Part shown: positions 1 to 8,323 of the stretch, one piece after another
Position numbering within the stretch: position 1 is the first letter of the stretch
Layout: the number at the start of each line of letters is the position of its first letter
Assembly (NCBI GenBank): GCA_035575035.1
Contig: DATLYH010000240.1
Span: 1-25,322, forward strand
Length of the DNA: 25,322 nt
Direction of reading: 5' to 3'
From: DATLYH01 sp035575035
GTDB taxonomy: Bacteria > Planctomycetota > Planctomycetia > Gemmatales > Gemmataceae
Notes under the pieces: generated by a model
What the model was told of the DNA's origin: nothing
What the model saw: only the letters and a program-made list of their open reading frames with translations
Database searches by the model: none
Program-made: the position numbers and the translations under genes

Positions 1-177
1 CTCCCCCACCTTGGGGGAGAGGGGACAAGATACTCCCCTCTCCCCCGCCTTGGGGGAGAGGGGACGAGATGCTTCGGCGTGGAGATTCACTTGGAGGGCT
101 GACTGCGTTTGTCTCTCCCCCACCTTGGGGGAGAGGGAACAAGATACTCCCCTCTCCCCCGCCTTGGGGGAGAGGGG
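1..177. repeat. Tandem GC-rich palindromic repeats (family B) inside ackA
   Basis: Four copies of a near-palindrome, CTCTCCCCC(A/G)CCTTGGGGGAGAG, occur at about 1-22, 40-63, 113-135 and 151-176. They form a larger unit of about 63 nt that repeats with an offset of 114 nt (1-63 and 115-177), separated by 51 nt of unrelated sequence. The offset is a multiple of three, so the ackA frame stays open and reads SPLPQGGGEG-like peptide repeatedly. A related element lies inside the Ser/Thr kinase gene at 11514-11615. Confidence 0.9.
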
Positions 178-781
178 TTGGGGGTGAGGGGGTTCGGCCC
201 AGCATCTGCGCGGCCCGGGCGGCGCAGTAGGCATGACTCAGCCCATGAAAGCCGTAGCGGCGCAGCCCCCAGTCGCGGTACCAAGCATACGGCAGGGGGT
301 AAACGCGAGCGGCCTCCGGGATGGTGGCATGAAAGGCGGTATCGAAGACCGCCACCTGCGGCACGCCCGGCAGGGCCGCCTCGGCTGCATGGATCCCTTC
401 GAGGTTGGCCGGGTTGTGCAGGGGTGCTAGCTCAGCCAGCCCGGCCAGCGACTTTTTCACCGCCGGCGTGACCTGGACGCTGGCCGTGTGGACATCGCCG
501 CCGTGGACCACTCGGTGCCCCACCGCCGCGATCTCATCCAGGCTGCGGAGCACAGCCGGCTCCCCACGGGTCAGTTCGTCCAGCACCCGACCGACGGCAT
601 CGCCGTGGCTGCCGACCAACAATTGCGAGCGACGCTCCGGCTGGCCGGGACAGCGGAGTGTGAAGCGGGCCGGCATGGTTGACCAATCGACTGCCCCCTC
701 GGCCAGAACCTGCTCCCGCTCCGCTTCGAACAGGCTGAACTTCAGGCTGCTCGAGCCGGTGTTGATGACCAGGACCTTCAC
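1..781 (-). CDS. ackA: Acetate kinase, N-terminal part (cut by window edge), with in-frame repeat insertion
   Basis: Acetate kinase interconverts acetate + ATP and acetyl phosphate + ADP in the cytoplasm. The minus-strand frame starts at GTG 781, preceded by a GAGGAG ribosome site; an in-frame stop lies further upstream and no ATG intervenes. It opens with VLVINTGSSSLKFSLF, the phosphate-binding start of the acetate/propionate kinase family. It then shows GHRVVHGG, LAPLHNPANLEGI, VAVFDTAFHATIP and YGFHGLSH, all family landmarks in the right order, up to about residue 196. From nt 193 to the window edge the frame stays open but encodes low-complexity PLPQGGGEG-type peptide, which is not acetate kinase. 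In the family the next block should be the ITCHLGNG strand, which would lie beyond the left edge. So the gene is either interrupted by an in-frame insertion in a surface loop or truncated; the window cannot decide. It diverges from the stress-protein gene across about 240 bp. Confidence 0.9.
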   Translation of the reverse strand, partial: MKVLVINTGSSSLKFSLFEAEREQVLAEGAVDWSTMPARFTLRCPGQPERRSQLLVGSHGDAVGRVLDELTRGEPAVLRSLDEIAAVGHRVVHGGDVHTASVQVTPAVKKSLAGLAELAPLHNPANLEGIHAAEAALPGVPQVAVFDTAFHATIPEAARVYPLPYAWYRDWGLRRYGFHGLSHAYCAARAAQMLGRTPSPPTPLPQGGGEGSILFPLPQGGGETNAVSPPSESPRRSISSPLPQGGGEGSILSPLPQGGG

Positions 782-1022
782 GCGCTCCTCCTCGGCCTTG
801 CCGGCCGCCTCGGGCAGCCGCCACTCGGTTTCTCGGTGACTCGCTCGCCTGGTGAATTGCTACGGAGTCGGCGTTGCCTGGTCCAGCGCGGCGGCGGGAG
901 GGGCGACGAACGAGGCGGTTCCCGGAGAAAGGGTTGCGGGCCGCCGAGACCTCCGGGAAGATGAAAGGAACCGGGCAAGAGCGATTCATTCCGCTGCGAC
1001 TCCGGCCGAGAGAGGGAGCACC

Positions 1023-1442
1023 ATGTTCAAGAAGATCCTGGTACCGGTGGACCTGACCGACAAGCACCGGCAAGCCGTGGACATCGCCGCCGACCTGGCG
1101 GGCTCGAGCAGGGGAGAGGTCACGCTCCTCCATGTCATCGAGCTGATCCCGGGCCTCCCGGTGGAGGAAGAGAAGGAATTCTACCAGCGCTTGCAGCGCA
1201 AGGCGCGAGCCCACCTCGACAAGCTCCTCGACCGCCTGATCCAGCGTCAGGTTACCGCGCGCTCCGAAATCATCCTCGGCAACCGCACCAGCGAGGTCAT
1301 TCGCTTCGCTCAGCAGACCGACACCGACCTGATCGTCCTCACCTCCCACCGCATTGACCTGGAAAACCCCGGTGCCGGTTGGGGGAGCCTGAGCTACAAG
1401 ATTGGCATCCTGTCGCAGTGTCCGGTACTATTGGTGAAATGA
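1023..1442 (+). CDS. Universal stress protein (UspA family), 139 aa
   Basis: Small cytoplasmic protein of the Usp superfamily, whose members bind nucleotides or act in stress adaptation. It starts MFKKILVPVDLTD, the typical first strand with its Asp. LLHVIE (strand 2) and the final ILSQCPVLLVK strand also fit the fold and the usual length of about 140 residues. The ATP-binding members carry G-2x-G-9x-G(S/T); here the first half is TSHR instead of GxxG and only GWGSLSYKI resembles the second half, so ATP binding is doubtful. ATG 1023 is preceded by a GAGAGAGGGAG purine-rich ribosome site; a longer upstream frame exists but lacks family similarity. The gene diverges from ackA and ends just before a hairpin at 1447-1475. 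Usp genes often accompany acetate or fermentation genes, but no operon is visible here. Confidence 0.92.
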   Translation: MFKKILVPVDLTDKHRQAVDIAADLAGSSRGEVTLLHVIELIPGLPVEEEKEFYQRLQRKARAHLDKLLDRLIQRQVTARSEIILGNRTSEVIRFAQQTDTDLIVLTSHRIDLENPGAGWGSLSYKIGILSQCPVLLVK

Positions 1443-1446
1443 CAGG

Positions 1447-1475
1447 GTAGCAGGCGCACCGAGCGTGCCGGCTAC
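1447..1475. terminator. Hairpin between converging genes (family E repeat)
   Basis: Imperfect inverted repeat: GTAGC at 1447-1451 pairs with GCTAC at 1471-1475, and GGCGCAC pairs loosely with GTGCC across a short loop. It sits 5 nt after the stress-protein stop and 23 nt from the end of the threonine aldolase gene, a position fitting a bidirectional terminator. There is no clear T-run. The right arm CCGAGCGTGCCGGCTAC resembles the arms at 19466-19482 and 19500-19516. Confidence 0.5.
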
Positions 1476-1497
1476 GATGTTGTTCATCTGTCGCCCG

Positions 1498-2550
1498 TTA
1501 GCCCTCCGTTGCCAGGGCACGCAGATCCTCGACCAGGGCGGTGATGTCGGCCGGCTGCGTGTCCCAGGAGCACATCAGGCGCTGGCCGTCGGCGATGGTG
1601 TAGAAGTGCCAGCCGCGCCGGTGCAGGCCCTCGCTCCACGATTGCGGCATCTCGATGAAGACGGCGTTGGCCTGCACCGGGTAGAGCACCCGAATGGCGG
1701 GGAATGCCCGCAGTTCGCGCTCCAGGAGCCGGGCCATGGCGTTGGCATGCCGGGCATTACGCAGCCAGGCCCCCGACTCCAACAGGGCGGCCCACGGTGC
1801 CGCCATGAAGCGCAGTTTCGCCGGCAGGTGGCCCGCCTGCTTGCGCCGGTACTCGAATTCTTCGGCCAGCGTGCGGTCGAAAAAGATGATGGCGTCACCA
1901 ATCGCCAGGCCATTCTTGGTCCCGCCGAAGCAAAGCACGTCTACCCCCGCCTCCCAGGTGACGGCCCGGGGCGGCACGTCCAGCGTGGCCAGGGCGTTGG
2001 CGAAACGGGCGCCATCGACATGGACCTTCAGGCCCAGCTCACGGGCGACATCCCCCAGAGCGCGCAGCTCGTCCACATCGTAGACGGTGCCCACCTCGGT
2101 TGCCTGACTGATGCTGAGGACGCGCGGCTTGTGGCTATGGACATCCCGGCGCCGGCCGGCCGCCTGCCGCACCGTCGGCGGGTCAAGCTTGCCCTGGCGG
2201 CCGGACACCGCGATCAACTTGATCCCCCGGGCGGCGTACTCGGGGCCCCCGCACTCATCGGTCTGGATGTGAGCGTCGGCGTGGCAGATGACGCTGTGGT
2301 ATGACTGGCAAAGCGCAGCCAGGGCGAGCGAGTTGGCTGCAGTGCCGGTGGCCACGAAGAAGACCGTGCAATCGGTCTCGAAGAACTCGCGCAGCAGCGC
2401 CGTCGCCCGTGCTGTCCATGGGTCGTCGCCATAGGCGGCGGCATGCCCGCAGTTGGCCATTTGCAGAGCTTCCCAGGCCTCCGGGCAGAGCCCCGCCCAG
2501 GTGTCGCTGGCAAACTGACGCTCAGGGTGCGGAGTCGAAGGATCGTTCAT
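1498..2550 (-). CDS. ltaE: Low-specificity threonine aldolase / beta-eliminating lyase family, 350 aa
   Basis: PLP enzyme that would split L-threonine or L-allo-threonine into glycine and acetaldehyde in the cytoplasm. Family landmarks: FASDTWAG at residues 13-20 (the usual SDN-type start), FVATGTAANSLAL near 65-77, VHVDGARF with the PLP-contacting Asp179 and Arg182, and CFGGTKNG with Lys212 as the expected Schiff-base lysine. Length matches the family (about 340). ATG 2550 was chosen because the 47 residues of the longer open frame (to 2691) are not aldolase-like and family similarity begins only at about residue 13; the ribosome site there is weak (CCGGAG). The gene converges with the stress-protein gene. 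Other PF01212 lyases are possible, but the N-terminal pattern favours threonine aldolase. Confidence 0.85.
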   Translation of the reverse strand: MNDPSTPHPERQFASDTWAGLCPEAWEALQMANCGHAAAYGDDPWTARATALLREFFETDCTVFFVATGTAANSLALAALCQSYHSVICHADAHIQTDECGGPEYAARGIKLIAVSGRQGKLDPPTVRQAAGRRRDVHSHKPRVLSISQATEVGTVYDVDELRALGDVARELGLKVHVDGARFANALATLDVPPRAVTWEAGVDVLCFGGTKNGLAIGDAIIFFDRTLAEEFEYRRKQAGHLPAKLRFMAAPWAALLESGAWLRNARHANAMARLLERELRAFPAIRVLYPVQANAVFIEMPQSWSEGLHRRGWHFYTIADGQRLMCSWDTQPADITALVEDLRALATEG

Positions 2551-2931
2551 GGTGCTTGCTCCGGGTGTCGTTCCATTTATGCGCCGTCGGCCTACCGGAT
2601 GGAAGCCGGAAGTATCCGTGAAGATTACAGCCGGTGCCACGGTTAGGGCTGATAGCCGGTGCCACGACGCCCCGGCCACTCCGCATGGCACAACTCCTTG
2701 GATCGTGCATTACAGCCTGGCCTTCGCGGGTACTTCAACCTGCCATCCCTGACTTGGACGCACAGCAACGGCCTGGCCCTCCGCTACGGCCGGACCGTTG
2801 ACGACCCCCCGTTGCCGGGATAGACTTCTCCCACCGAACAACGCCCTTCGATATCGACTCATCAACATATTACAACTTGGCCCCGACAAGCCGGGTGAAG
2901 GACCAGAGGCCTTCCCCGGCGAGGAGCGCGT
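2551..2931. other. Divergent intergenic region with a 13-bp direct repeat
   Basis: This 381-bp gap lies between the aldolase start (minus) and the beta-helix/dockerin gene start (plus). It carries an exact direct repeat AGCCGGTGCCACG at 2629-2641 and 2654-2666, 25 bp apart. The stretch around 2851-2878 is AT-richer and could hold a promoter, but I could not match a convincing -35/-10 pair. No further gene is evident. Confidence 0.6.
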
Positions 2932-5805
2932 ATGCGTCGCCGAGCCGTGCCGTGCCTGGAGGAGCTGGAGTCGCGGCTGCTGCTGAGGTCGCCGTTCGAG
3001 GCGCCTTCCCTGGGGCCGCCTCCTAATCCCGGCCCCGGCGTCGTCTGGGTTAGCACAGTCACCGAGCTGCAATCGGCCGTCCGCAACCTGCAATCCAACC
3101 AAACAATCGTCATCCGCCGGGGCACCTACAACCTGACGGAAACCTTGATCGTCGGCCGGAGCGGGCCGATCAGCAACGTCACCATCCGCGGCGAGACCGA
3201 CAACTTCGACGATGTCATCCTCCGGGGCCGGGGGATGGACAACCCCAACTACGGCAGCGTTCCCCACGGCATCTCCATCTGGAACGCCCAGGACGTGCTG
3301 CTGGCCAATTTCTCTATTGGAGAGGTCTGGTATCACCCAATCGACCTGCAAGGCGGGGCCGGGGCCGAGCGGATCCGCATCTACCATGTCCGCGCTTTCA
3401 ACGGCGGCGAGCAGCTGGTCAAGAGCAACCCCGCCGCCGACGGCACCGGCGTGGATGACTCCATCCTGGAGTACAGCATTCTGGAGTACACCGACGGCAC
3501 CCCCACCATCGACCACGGCGGCGGCCTCGGCTACACCGGCGGCTTGCATGCTCACCGGACCAACCGTTGGATTATCCGCCACAATCTCTTCCGCAACTTC
3601 CACACCCCCGATTCCCACGACTTCCGGTACAACCCGGTCGTATTGATGTGGAATTATTCGCGGGACACGATTGTCGAGGGAAACACCTTCGTCAACTGCG
3701 ACCGCGCCGTCGCCCTTGGGTTGGTGGACCAGCCGGACGGTTTCGACCACCAGGGCGGCATCGTCCGCAACAACTTCATCTGGATCGACCCCGGCCTGTT
3801 CAGCGCCTCCCGACGAGCAGGAGCGGACACCCAGATTGCCGTCTACGACTCGCCCGACACCAAGGTCTACCACAACACTGTCCTCACCAACGGCAACACG
3901 CCCCGGTCGATCGAGGTCCGCTGGGCCACCAGCGGTGTCGAGATTTTCAACAATCTGACCGACGCGCCGATCGGCGCGCGGAACGGCGGGCTATTCACGG
4001 CTGGCGGCAATTACACCGGCGCGACGCTAGGCATGTTCGCCGACCCGGCCAACCATGACCTCCACCTTGTCGCTAATGCTGCCACGCTGGCCAACGTGGT
4101 CGATAAGGTCAGTCCGCTGGCCGAGACCGACTGGGACGACGGCCCCCGCCCCTCGGACGACCGCGCCGATATTGGGGCCGATGAACTTCGCGACCCGGAC
4201 CTGCACGTCACCTCATTCACCCCCACGAACACCGGCTTCACCGTCCCATTTAACCGGGCGGTCGATGCCGCCGTGCTGAACCTGTATGACACGCAGGCCG
4301 GGGGGCTGGGACCGGCTGACGTGACGCTGGTGGGGCGAGCCACCGGTCCCGTCCGGGGCTCGCTGGTGATCGACCCGGCCTTGACCCGAGTGCGGTTCGT
4401 CAAGACGGGCAGCGTGTTGGCGCCGGATGTTTACACGGTCACCCTCCGCAGCGCCGTGGACGGCTTCCAGGCCCTGGCCACCGGGCAGCGGCTGGACGGC
4501 AACGGCGACGGCATCGCCGGTGACGACTTCATCACCACCTTCACGGTGGCGGCGTCCTCGGCGGTGACGGTCAGCATCCCCGATCTGGCGCGGGGGCCCG
4601 GCCAGCCGCTCGACCTCGGTGGGGCGGAGGCCGGCCTGCCGCTGCGGCTGAGCAACGGCAGCGGTGTCACCAGCGTCAGCCTGGTCCTGCGCTATGACCC
4701 CCGCCTGCTGACCGTGCAAGGAGCGTCGCCGGCCGCCGGTCTGCCCGCGGGTACGACGGTGAGCCTGACTGTCTCGACCCCCGGTGCGGCAGTCCTGACC
4801 TTCACCAGCCCGACAGCCCTGCCGGCCGGCCCCCTGAACTTTGTAATGCTGACGGCGGTCGTGCCCGATACCGCCCCTTATGCTTCGAAACAGGTTCTCG
4901 ATCTGGCCAATATCCGGATCAACAATGGCGCCATCGCCGCGGTGGATGACGATGGCCTGCACGTGGTCGGCTATCCGGGCGACGCCACCGGCAACACTCG
5001 CTACAGCGCCGCCGACGCGCTCCGCGTCCTGCGGGTGGCAGTCGGACTGGACGCCGGTTTCGCGGCCTTTCAACTGGCCGACCCCACGATCATCGCCGAC
5101 GTGACCGGCAACGGCGCGGTCAACGCTGCCGACGCCACCCGCCTTTTGCAAGAAGCGCTGGGCCTTGACCGGTCCGAAGTCCCGCCGTTGCCCGCCAATC
5201 TGCCGCTGATCGTCCCCGGCGGTCCCGACCCGCTACTGAACCTCCCGAAGGGCTTGCAGGGCCGGCGCGGCCGGATAGTGGTGGTACCGGTGAATCTAGA
5301 CATTTCCGACAGGCTGGAGTCGGCCGACCTGGCCCTTTCCTATGACACCACCCGGCTGGAACTGCTCGCTGTCGAGCGCGGCAGCCTGACGGCCGACTTC
5401 GACCTATTCGCTGTCCGTCTCGACCCCGAGAGGGGAACGGTCCGAGTCGGGTTGGGGCGGACGGCTGGTCCCATCTCGGGCCGGGGCGGCGGCAGCGTGG
5501 TGCAGATCACCTTTCGTGTCAAGGACGGAGCCCCAGCAGGGCGGGCAGTCATCAACTTGCGAAGCAGCCTGGATGTGACGCGGACGCAGCTGAACGAGGG
5601 AAGGCTCGACCTGAATCCCGATCCGAGCGACACGGCGGGCGATCCTCTGGACGGTGTCGTCACGGTGCCCCGCCGGACAGAGCGAATCGACGCCTTCTTC
5701 CGCAGCTACGGGAGGACGGATGAAGACCGTCCGAGCCTGGCCGGCCTGATCGCGGTCCTGGCGAAACGGCCGAGACGCCCGCGGGGCCTGGACCCGATCA
5801 ACTGA
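2932..5805 (+). CDS. Secreted beta-helix protein with Ig-like, cohesin-like and dockerin domains, 957 aa
   Basis: Likely exported surface protein that may act on or bind polysaccharide. Order of parts: basic N-terminus with LEELESRLLL (residues 9-18); a right-handed parallel beta-helix, about 37-410, built of repeated asparagine-rich rungs such as VEGNTFVNC, VRNNFIW and IFNNLTD, as in pectate-lyase-like folds; an Ig-like domain of the Big_5 type, about 423-537; a cohesin-like domain, about 545-680; a type I dockerin with two calcium loops, about 682-745 (GDATGNTRYSAADALRVL and ADVTGNGAVNAADATRLL); and a second cohesin-like domain, about 777-906. ATG 2932 follows GAGGAG by 5 nt. It converges with the histidine kinase gene at only 30 bp. 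There is no classical hydrophobic signal peptide. The substrate and any catalytic residues are not evident. Confidence 0.88.
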   Translation: MRRRAVPCLEELESRLLLRSPFEAPSLGPPPNPGPGVVWVSTVTELQSAVRNLQSNQTIVIRRGTYNLTETLIVGRSGPISNVTIRGETDNFDDVILRGRGMDNPNYGSVPHGISIWNAQDVLLANFSIGEVWYHPIDLQGGAGAERIRIYHVRAFNGGEQLVKSNPAADGTGVDDSILEYSILEYTDGTPTIDHGGGLGYTGGLHAHRTNRWIIRHNLFRNFHTPDSHDFRYNPVVLMWNYSRDTIVEGNTFVNCDRAVALGLVDQPDGFDHQGGIVRNNFIWIDPGLFSASRRAGADTQIAVYDSPDTKVYHNTVLTNGNTPRSIEVRWATSGVEIFNNLTDAPIGARNGGLFTAGGNYTGATLGMFADPANHDLHLVANAATLANVVDKVSPLAETDWDDGPRPSDDRADIGADELRDPDLHVTSFTPTNTGFTVPFNRAVDAAVLNLYDTQAGGLGPADVTLVGRATGPVRGSLVIDPALTRVRFVKTGSVLAPDVYTVTLRSAVDGFQALATGQRLDGNGDGIAGDDFITTFTVAASSAVTVSIPDLARGPGQPLDLGGAEAGLPLRLSNGSGVTSVSLVLRYDPRLLTVQGASPAAGLPAGTTVSLTVSTPGAAVLTFTSPTALPAGPLNFVMLTAVVPDTAPYASKQVLDLANIRINNGAIAAVDDDGLHVVGYPGDATGNTRYSAADALRVLRVAVGLDAGFAAFQLADPTIIADVTGNGAVNAADATRLLQEALGLDRSEVPPLPANLPLIVPGGPDPLLNLPKGLQGRRGRIVVVPVNLDISDRLESADLALSYDTTRLELLAVERGSLTADFDLFAVRLDPERGTVRVGLGRTAGPISGRGGGSVVQITFRVKDGAPAGRAVINLRSSLDVTRTQLNEGRLDLNPDPSDTAGDPLDGVVTVPRRTERIDAFFRSYGRTDEDRPSLAGLIAVLAKRPRRPRGLDPIN

Positions 5806-5835
5806 TTCGTCCGCCGGGGCAGCAGTCTGCGGGGG

Positions 5836-8220
5836 TCAGGACCGAGCCGGGCAGACCGTCGCCAGGGTGCTGGCCAGGGCGTCCAGGGCGACCGGCTTGC
5901 CAAGGACGCCGGCCACCCCTTGCAACGAGCCCTTCTCTGCCCGGAGTTGGTCGGCCCAGCCGGTCAGCACAACCACCGGCGTCCCCGGGGACTGCTCGGC
6001 GACCCGACGGGCGATCTCCTCGCCGCTCAGACCGGGCAGGCCCAGGTCGGTGAGTACCACGTCAAAGCGCTCCTCGCTGAAAGCGTCCAGCCCTTCGCGG
6101 CCGTCGGCTGCCAGGCGCGGACGATGGCCCAGAGCGGTCAGGCCGTAGCCCAGGAAGTCGCGGACATTGTCATCGTCCTCGATGACCAGGACGCGCAGTC
6201 CCCCCGGGGCGTTGGCCGCCGGTTCCCGCGGGGGGGCCTCCTCGACGGCCGCGTTGGCCGGGGCCAGCGGCAGGCGCACCGTGAATGTTGAACCCTGGCC
6301 CAGCTCCGAATCAACCGTGATCTCGCCTCGGTGCCGCCGCACAATGCCAAAGACCACGCTCAGGCCCAGACCGTTGCCGCGCTCCCCCTTGGTGGTGAAG
6401 AACGGTTCGAACAGCCGGTGCCGGACCGCCGGTGCAATCCCGACGCCCGTATCCTGCACTGCCAGGTAGGCGTCGGTGGCGGTACTCCAGGTGCGGACCG
6501 TCAGGGTGCCCCCTTGGGGCATGGCATCGACGGCATTGAAGACCAGGTTGGTCAACACCTCGCGCAGCTCGGTCGGGCTGCCGGCTACCCGGCCAGTGGC
6601 TTCGGTCTGCACGCAGACGTTGATCGGCTTGCGGGCGTGGTCTAGGTTCTCCCACTTGTGCCGGATCAATTCCAGCGTCTGCCGCACCAACTCGTTCAGG
6701 TCGAGGACCTTGATACTCAGGCCGTCCTGCTGCCGGCGGGCGAAGTCCTGCACGCGGCGGACCGTCTCGGTGGCGTCCAGGGCGCAGGTCCGGGCCGATT
6801 CCAGGTAGCCGCGGGTAGTCGGGTCGAGTCCCTTGTTCAAAAGCACCAGCTCCAGGAAGCCGAGCACCCCGCACAGCGAGTTATTGAACTCGTGGGCCAT
6901 GCCGCTGGCTAGCTCCCCCAGGGCTCGCATCTTCTCGGCCTGGATCAGCTGGCTCTGGGTCAGGCGCAGCTCCTCGTAGGCGGCGCGGAGCCGGCCGAAA
7001 AGCTGGCAGTTGGAGATGGCCGGCCCGAGCAAGTCGGCCACCAGGTAGAGCAGCTGGATTTGATCGCGGGTGAAGCCGGCCGGGCGGCTCAGCAGGCTTT
7101 GCAGCACTCCGACGACCCGCCGCCCGGCGCGGAGCGGCACGGCGAAGCACGCGGCGCTGCGGGCCGTCGCCTCGGGAGTCAGGAGACAGGGGTCAGGAGT
7201 CAGAGAAGAATCGACCCCTCGTCCCTGACCCCTGACCCCTGACCCCTGGGGTGAGGGGGCCGGACCACCGTCCCATTCGGTGTAGAGGGCCTGTCCCTCA
7301 CGGACACAGGCAGCCAGCGGGGTTTGTTCCAGCAGCACCCGTCGGCCGGGGTGCAGGCCGAGCGACCGGGCCCGCTCCGGCGACGCCGTACTGACCTCGG
7401 CCAACGAGAGGAAGACCGGCCCTTGCAGGTCGCGGCCCGGTCCGTCCGGCGATGGCGTATCCTCATCTGAGGACGACCTCCGATCGTGCTGCGACGGCTT
7501 CTCCTCGATCAGCCAGACGGCACAGACGTGCAGGGGCAAGTGGCGGTCGAGCTCGCGCAGGGTGCCCGAGAGGATACGCTTCAGGTCGAGGCTGCCGGCT
7601 GCGGACTGGGCCACGCGGTTGAGCAGCTGCATCTGGGCGTGAAAGTGGGCCTCCTCGAACAGCCGGCCCTGCTCCAGCCAGGTGCAGATCGGTTGAATGA
7701 GTTCCTCATCCTCCGGTCCGAACGCCGGCTCCTCCGGTCCCCGCGCGAGGTACAGCGCCCCCCGGCAGCGGCCCGGGAGGTAGAGCGGCACGCCCAGGAA
7801 CGGCCCGGTCGGCGGCAGGCCCAGCGGCGCTTCCCCTCTCTCTCTCTCGCCCCCGGGGGGTAGCAAAGAAAACTCCTGACCCCTCACCCCTGACCCCTCA
7901 TCCCTTCTTCGCAGGATCGACTCGATCAGGCTGACGACCCAGGAGGAGCGCACCATCTCGGCGGCTGTCTCCTCGGGGATACCGTGGCTGAAATGCTCCA
8001 CCAGTTCGCCATCGACGGAAACCAAGCCGATGCCGCCCCAGGATGCCCGCGTCAGCTGACAGGCCAGGACCAGCAGCTGTTGCGGGCGGCCCGGCAGGGT
8101 CTTCGAAAGGGGAGGGGGCATGACGAGCGAGGCCTCCCCGCGCGAGGTCGGCAAGATGCCGGGACCGGCGGCCTCCACCTCGGGCGGAGCCGCCGGGCGG
8201 TGGGCGTCCGGGTGATCCAT
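5836..8220 (-). CDS. GAF-domain hybrid sensor histidine kinase with C-terminal receiver, 794 aa
   Basis: Cytoplasmic two-component sensor; no membrane segment seen. Domains: GAF-like 1, about 45-190; GAF-like 2, about 208-405; a coiled-coil link; HisKA, about 430-500, with phospho-acceptor His443 in GMAHEFNNSLCG; HATPase, about 545-650, with N-box NLVFNAVDAM, G1 DTGVGIA, F-box FEPFFTTK and G2 GNGLGLS; and a receiver, about 675-790, with acceptor Asp725 (VVLTDLGLPG), Thr753 and Lys775. ATG 8220 was chosen because GTGGAGG lies 8 nt upstream; the longer frame to 8376 runs through a repeat hairpin. Each GAF-like domain carries a low-complexity repeat-derived insertion at about the same structural place (residues 106-134 and 320-349), just before the FLGVPLYLPGR and CFAVPLRAGRR strands. 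It follows the HD-GYP gene by 103 bp on the same strand, so co-transcription is likely. No output domain beyond the receiver is seen. Confidence 0.93.
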   Translation of the reverse strand: MDHPDAHRPAAPPEVEAAGPGILPTSRGEASLVMPPPLSKTLPGRPQQLLVLACQLTRASWGGIGLVSVDGELVEHFSHGIPEETAAEMVRSSWVVSLIESILRRRDEGSGVRGQEFSLLPPGGERERGEAPLGLPPTGPFLGVPLYLPGRCRGALYLARGPEEPAFGPEDEELIQPICTWLEQGRLFEEAHFHAQMQLLNRVAQSAAGSLDLKRILSGTLRELDRHLPLHVCAVWLIEEKPSQHDRRSSSDEDTPSPDGPGRDLQGPVFLSLAEVSTASPERARSLGLHPGRRVLLEQTPLAACVREGQALYTEWDGGPAPSPQGSGVRGQGRGVDSSLTPDPCLLTPEATARSAACFAVPLRAGRRVVGVLQSLLSRPAGFTRDQIQLLYLVADLLGPAISNCQLFGRLRAAYEELRLTQSQLIQAEKMRALGELASGMAHEFNNSLCGVLGFLELVLLNKGLDPTTRGYLESARTCALDATETVRRVQDFARRQQDGLSIKVLDLNELVRQTLELIRHKWENLDHARKPINVCVQTEATGRVAGSPTELREVLTNLVFNAVDAMPQGGTLTVRTWSTATDAYLAVQDTGVGIAPAVRHRLFEPFFTTKGERGNGLGLSVVFGIVRRHRGEITVDSELGQGSTFTVRLPLAPANAAVEEAPPREPAANAPGGLRVLVIEDDDNVRDFLGYGLTALGHRPRLAADGREGLDAFSEERFDVVLTDLGLPGLSGEEIARRVAEQSPGTPVVVLTGWADQLRAEKGSLQGVAGVLGKPVALDALASTLATVCPARS
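7174..7263. repeat. Family A repeat in GAF 2 of the histidine kinase
   Basis: The plus strand carries opposing TCAGGAG/GGGGTCAGGAGTC and CCCTGACCCCTGACCCCTG blocks, so the element can fold as a hairpin. On the coding strand it reads SGVRGQGRG...SLTPDPCLLTPE, about 30 residues foreign to a GAF domain. The frame is preserved. Related elements lie at 7819-7905, 9089-9169 and 12696-12791. Confidence 0.85.
7819..7905. repeat. Composite repeat in GAF 1 of the histidine kinase
   Basis: About 87 nt reading DEGSGVRGQEFSLLPPGGER and a few more residues on the coding strand. The SGVRGQ part (plus strand CCTGACCCCTCACCCCTGA) is family A; the LLPPGGER part (CTCTCTCGCCCCCGGGGGG) resembles family B. It is in-frame and lies between the helix SLIESILRR and the GAF strand FLGVPLYL. 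Confidence 0.75.
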
Positions 8221-8273
8221 TCCAAAGCCTCCACTGAATTTGACTCGGGGCCCTTCAGAGGTTTTAACGAATG

Positions 8274-8317
8274 GCGAGCGGCCGGTGCCAACCGGCCGGT
8301 TAACACCGGCCGCTCGC
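8274..8317. repeat. Perfect 14-bp inverted repeat (family C) between signalling genes
   Basis: Left arm GCGAGCGGCCGGTG at 8274-8287 and right arm CACCGGCCGCTCGC at 8304-8317 match perfectly, and the 16-nt loop itself holds the palindrome AACCGGCCGGTT (8290-8301). It lies 7 nt after the HD-GYP stop and upstream of the histidine kinase start, so it could act as an attenuating hairpin or mRNA-end stabiliser. No T-run follows on the minus strand. The flank TAACGAATGGCGAGCGGCCGG recurs, slightly changed, at 24603-24660. Confidence 0.85.
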
Positions 8318-8323
8318 AACACC

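Noticed and set aside
534..1349. Open minus-strand frame of 271 codons across the ackA/stress-protein gap
   Set aside because: It is antisense to the universal stress protein and to ackA codons in another frame and shows no family motif.
2684..2703. TGGCAC...TTGG resembling a sigma-54 promoter upstream of the dockerin gene
   Set aside because: The spacing between the two boxes is off by one and GC is missing at -12; it is also over 200 bp from the start codon.
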